A DNA stretch of 64,000 nt from Planctomycetaceae bacterium (GTDB taxonomy: Bacteria; Planctomycetota; Planctomycetia; Planctomycetales; Planctomycetaceae): the NCBI GenBank assembly GCA_021732995.1, contig JAKFWA010000053.1, positions 1 to 64,000 of the forward strand, in the 5' to 3' direction. How positions within the stretch are numbered: position 1 is the first letter of the stretch; every line of letters starts with the position of its first letter. The translations under genes were made by a program, and so were the position numbers. Of the stretch, positions 61,769 to 64,000 are shown in pieces. Under the pieces are notes generated by a model, which was given only the letters and a program-made list of their open reading frames with translations, did no database searches and was not told where the DNA came from.

Positions 61769-64000
61769 ATGCTCCTTGTTTCGTGGTTTAAACCCTTTTC
61801 GCAGCGGTTGTTCCGGAAATCATATGCCCGTCACGCCGGTGTCTTTCGCTCGCTGAGCTGCCTGAGGCGGCGGGCTCGGCAGGTGCGGCCTCTGGAAGTG
61901 CTGGAACACCGGGTTCTGCCCGCCACTTTTCTGGTCAACACGACGGTAGACGGCGTGGATGCCAATCCTGGCGATGGTATCGCTCAGACGGCGGGTGGCC
62001 TGACAACCCTGCGAGCGGCCATTCAGGAGGCGAACGCATTCAGTGGTAATGATCTGATCGAGGTGCCGAGCGGCACGTACAACCTGAGCACTTTCGGCAC
62101 GAACGAGGACGCCGGGGCCACTGGCGACTTCGACATCTCGACCCAGGTTACGATCACCGGCGCGGGAGCGGCGGATACCGTGATCGATTTCGTCAACGCT
62201 GACCGCGTGTTCGATCTCACTTCGAGCGCGAAGGTCACTCTGAACGATCTCAAGATCCGCCGCGGCGCGACGGCGCTCTCGAGCGACGATGGTGCCGGCA
62301 TCAGAAACGCGGGAACGCTGACTCTGGATGGCGTGGTCGTCGAAGACTGCACCAGTGCTGGCCGAGGTGGCGCCATTGCGAGCCTGACGGGGTCCACGCT
62401 GACGATGCAGGATTCAGTCGTCGCGCGCGGCTCGGCATCCGGAACCGGCGGCGGAGGAGGACTCTACAACAGCGGCACGGCGACCATCACGCGATCCACG
62501 TTCGACGCGAACACGACGACCTCGGCCGGAGCGAGCATTGTGAACTCGGGCAGCGGGGCGAGTCTGTTGCTCGTCGAATCAACAGTGCGCGGCGGACGGG
62601 CTCCGACCAATCGCAATGGCGGCGGTCTCTTTAATGGAGCAAATGCGATCGTTCGGCGTTCAACGTTTAGTGACAATCAAGGCTACGACGGCGGAGCGAT
62701 CGTCAACAGTGGCGGCGGAAATGCATCGCTGTCCGTTGAGAACTCGACGATCAGCGGCAACCGCGCGTTTAATACCGGCGGCGGTATTTTCAACGAGGCT
62801 ACGAACGACTCTGTCTCGGTTACCAATTCCACCGTTGTGTCGAATACCGCGGCGTTGAACGGTGGTGGCGTTTTCAGTTCCGGGAACACGACGATCCGCG
62901 GATCGATTATTGCGGATAACTCGGCCGGTGTCGGCGGGCCGGAATTGTTCGGGTCAATCACTTCCGGCGGGTATAATCTGATCCGAGCCGGCACGTCCAA
63001 AATCAGTACCGACATTGTCGGTGTCGATCCGCAGTTGCAACCGCTGGGAAACTACGGTGGACCGACGGCAACTCACCGTCCGCTGCCGACCAGTCCGGTG
63101 ATTGATGCGGGCGATCCAACAGACGTGCTGCTCGACGATCAACGGAATGGCGTTCGAGCAACTGATGGTGACAACGACAGCACGCTGACTGTTGATATCG
63201 GTGCCGTCGAGGTTCAGGCTCTCGCAATCACGCTGCCTGATACCAGTAATATCACCGTGAAGCTCAACGGTGGAAACATCGATGTGATCGACAACACCAC
63301 GAGCCTCACCTTGTCGTCGACGCTGTTTGACTCGACGGGGAATGTGAGTATTACCGGTTCGACGAGCGATGATCAGGTCACGGTTGATTTCTCGAACGGC
63401 AATCCGATTCCCACTGGCGGGTTTGTGGTCGACGGTCAGGGGCACGGCGGGAGCGGCGACAAGCTGACGTTGAAGAGCACGAGTTTCACGGCGATCAGTT
63501 ATTCGCTGCTGCCTGCCGCGGCGGGGCAGATCAGCCTTGATGCCGCAGCGGGGACTTCGGTGCTGAGCTTCGTGAATCAGGAGACGATTGATGATCAGCT
63601 CGGTGTTGCAAATCGTGCCTTCAATCTGCGCGCGACCGCCGATCAGGCAGCCCTCGGCGATGATGGCGTCGCGTTGAATGCAACGAGTTCACTGGCCCTC
63701 ACGGGCGCTGAATCGATCCTGTTTTCCAGTCCCTCTGCAACGGTCACCGTCTCAGGCGGCACCGGTGGCGACCAGATCACCGTCGGCGATCTAGACGGGG
63801 GGTATGCTGGTACATTGCTGGTGAAGGGTGATGCCGGGAACGACGTAATTTCGGCTGCGGCTCGCACGACTCCGATTCAGATTTTCGGCGGTACCGAGCC
63901 TGACCTGATTACGGGTGGCTCCGCGAACGATGTTCTGATTGGTGAAGACGGCAATGACACCATGTTCGGCGGTGCCGGCAATGATCAGGTGCTGGGTAGC
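61769..64000 (+). CDS. large LEPR-XLL surface protein with beta-helix and RTX repeats (cut by window end)
   Basis: 744 codons, still open at the edge. Start ATG at 61769 has AGGG 8 bases upstream. The N-terminal PLEVLEHRVLPATF is a LEPR-XLL sorting-type motif found at the start of giant planctomycete extracellular proteins. A right-handed beta-helix (CSLEA/Pel-type) follows with repeats such as GGIFNEATNDSVSVTNSTVVSN and TISGNRAFNTGGG, then a cluster of beta-sandwich repeats, and, near the edge, GGSANDVLIGEDGNDTMFGGAGNDQ, RTX calcium-binding nonapeptides. Likely a secreted adhesin. It extends beyond 64000. Confidence 0.85.
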   Translation, partial: MLLVSWFKPFSQRLFRKSYARHAGVFRSLSCLRRRARQVRPLEVLEHRVLPATFLVNTTVDGVDANPGDGIAQTAGGLTTLRAAIQEANAFSGNDLIEVPSGTYNLSTFGTNEDAGATGDFDISTQVTITGAGAADTVIDFVNADRVFDLTSSAKVTLNDLKIRRGATALSSDDGAGIRNAGTLTLDGVVVEDCTSAGRGGAIASLTGSTLTMQDSVVARGSASGTGGGGGLYNSGTATITRSTFDANTTTSAGASIVNSGSGASLLLVESTVRGGRAPTNRNGGGLFNGANAIVRRSTFSDNQGYDGGAIVNSGGGNASLSVENSTISGNRAFNTGGGIFNEATNDSVSVTNSTVVSNTAALNGGGVFSSGNTTIRGSIIADNSAGVGGPELFGSITSGGYNLIRAGTSKISTDIVGVDPQLQPLGNYGGPTATHRPLPTSPVIDAGDPTDVLLDDQRNGVRATDGDNDSTLTVDIGAVEVQALAITLPDTSNITVKLNGGNIDVIDNTTSLTLSSTLFDSTGNVSITGSTSDDQVTVDFSNGNPIPTGGFVVDGQGHGGSGDKLTLKSTSFTAISYSLLPAAAGQISLDAAAGTSVLSFVNQETIDDQLGVANRAFNLRATADQAALGDDGVALNATSSLALTGAESILFSSPSATVTVSGGTGGDQITVGDLDGGYAGTLLVKGDAGNDVISAAARTTPIQIFGGTEPDLITGGSANDVLIGEDGNDTMFGGAGNDQVLGS

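Overview
The window reads as a chromosome segment of a Planctomycetota bacterium, most likely a Planctomycetia-type member. The evidence is lineage-specific protein types: DUF1501, DUF1549/DUF1553 with a cytochrome-type partner, DUF1559 prepilin-like protein, a TIGR03009-type protein, a cysteine-rich YTV-like protein, a LEPR-XLL secreted protein, caspase fused to formylglycine-generating-enzyme (FGE/SUMF1) or beta-propeller domains, and Tat-signal TIM-barrel epimerases. No rRNA, tRNA, CRISPR array, transposase, integrase or reverse transcriptase was found.

Layout. 0-10 kb: PspA, a caspase-FGE protein, an FGE-only protein with a decayed caspase stub beside it, a haem-binding PSCyt-type protein and a caspase-propeller protein followed by a secreted partner. 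10-18.8 kb: a minus-strand four-gene block that looks like a RADAR anti-phage system: a small membrane protein, a P-loop ATPase (RdrA-like), a large divergent adenosine deaminase (RdrB-like) with every ADA metal and catalytic motif intact, and a fourth, unrecognised 577-residue protein. 19-25 kb: DUF1501, a GGQ release-factor-like protein translationally coupled to an unknown 518-residue protein, and DUF1549/1553. 24.7-27 kb: rpmF-plsX-fabD lipid/ribosome operon. 27-34.5 kb: M20 peptidase, a group of small envelope or stress-type genes (DUF4142, DUF3309, KGG-like) with a candidate sigma-54 promoter, DUF455, and a tandem pair of membrane paralogues. 34.7-42 kb: purA, an HDOD-GGDEF regulator, a YTV-like protein, rpmB, CheY and CheX. 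42-53 kb: an SPLELAR-repeat protein, TerC, an SGNH-like protein with the catalytic serine replaced, a TIGR03009-PASTA protein, rpsO-pnp, a ketosynthase with its acyl carrier protein, and an extremely acidic protein. 53-64 kb: lipoprotein and DUF1559 pair, an Ala/Pro/Lys-rich membrane-anchored protein, PilZ, an epimerase, SxtJ, TreZ, and the start of a large beta-helix/RTX surface protein cut by the window edge.

The most interesting region is 9965-18768, the RADAR-like locus with a candidate fourth component. Secondary points are the caspase/FGE family with a visible pseudogene scar, several families of near-perfect inverted repeats between genes, and the four-fold SPLELARxQGA motif. All functional calls come from reading motifs by eye; no database search was run.
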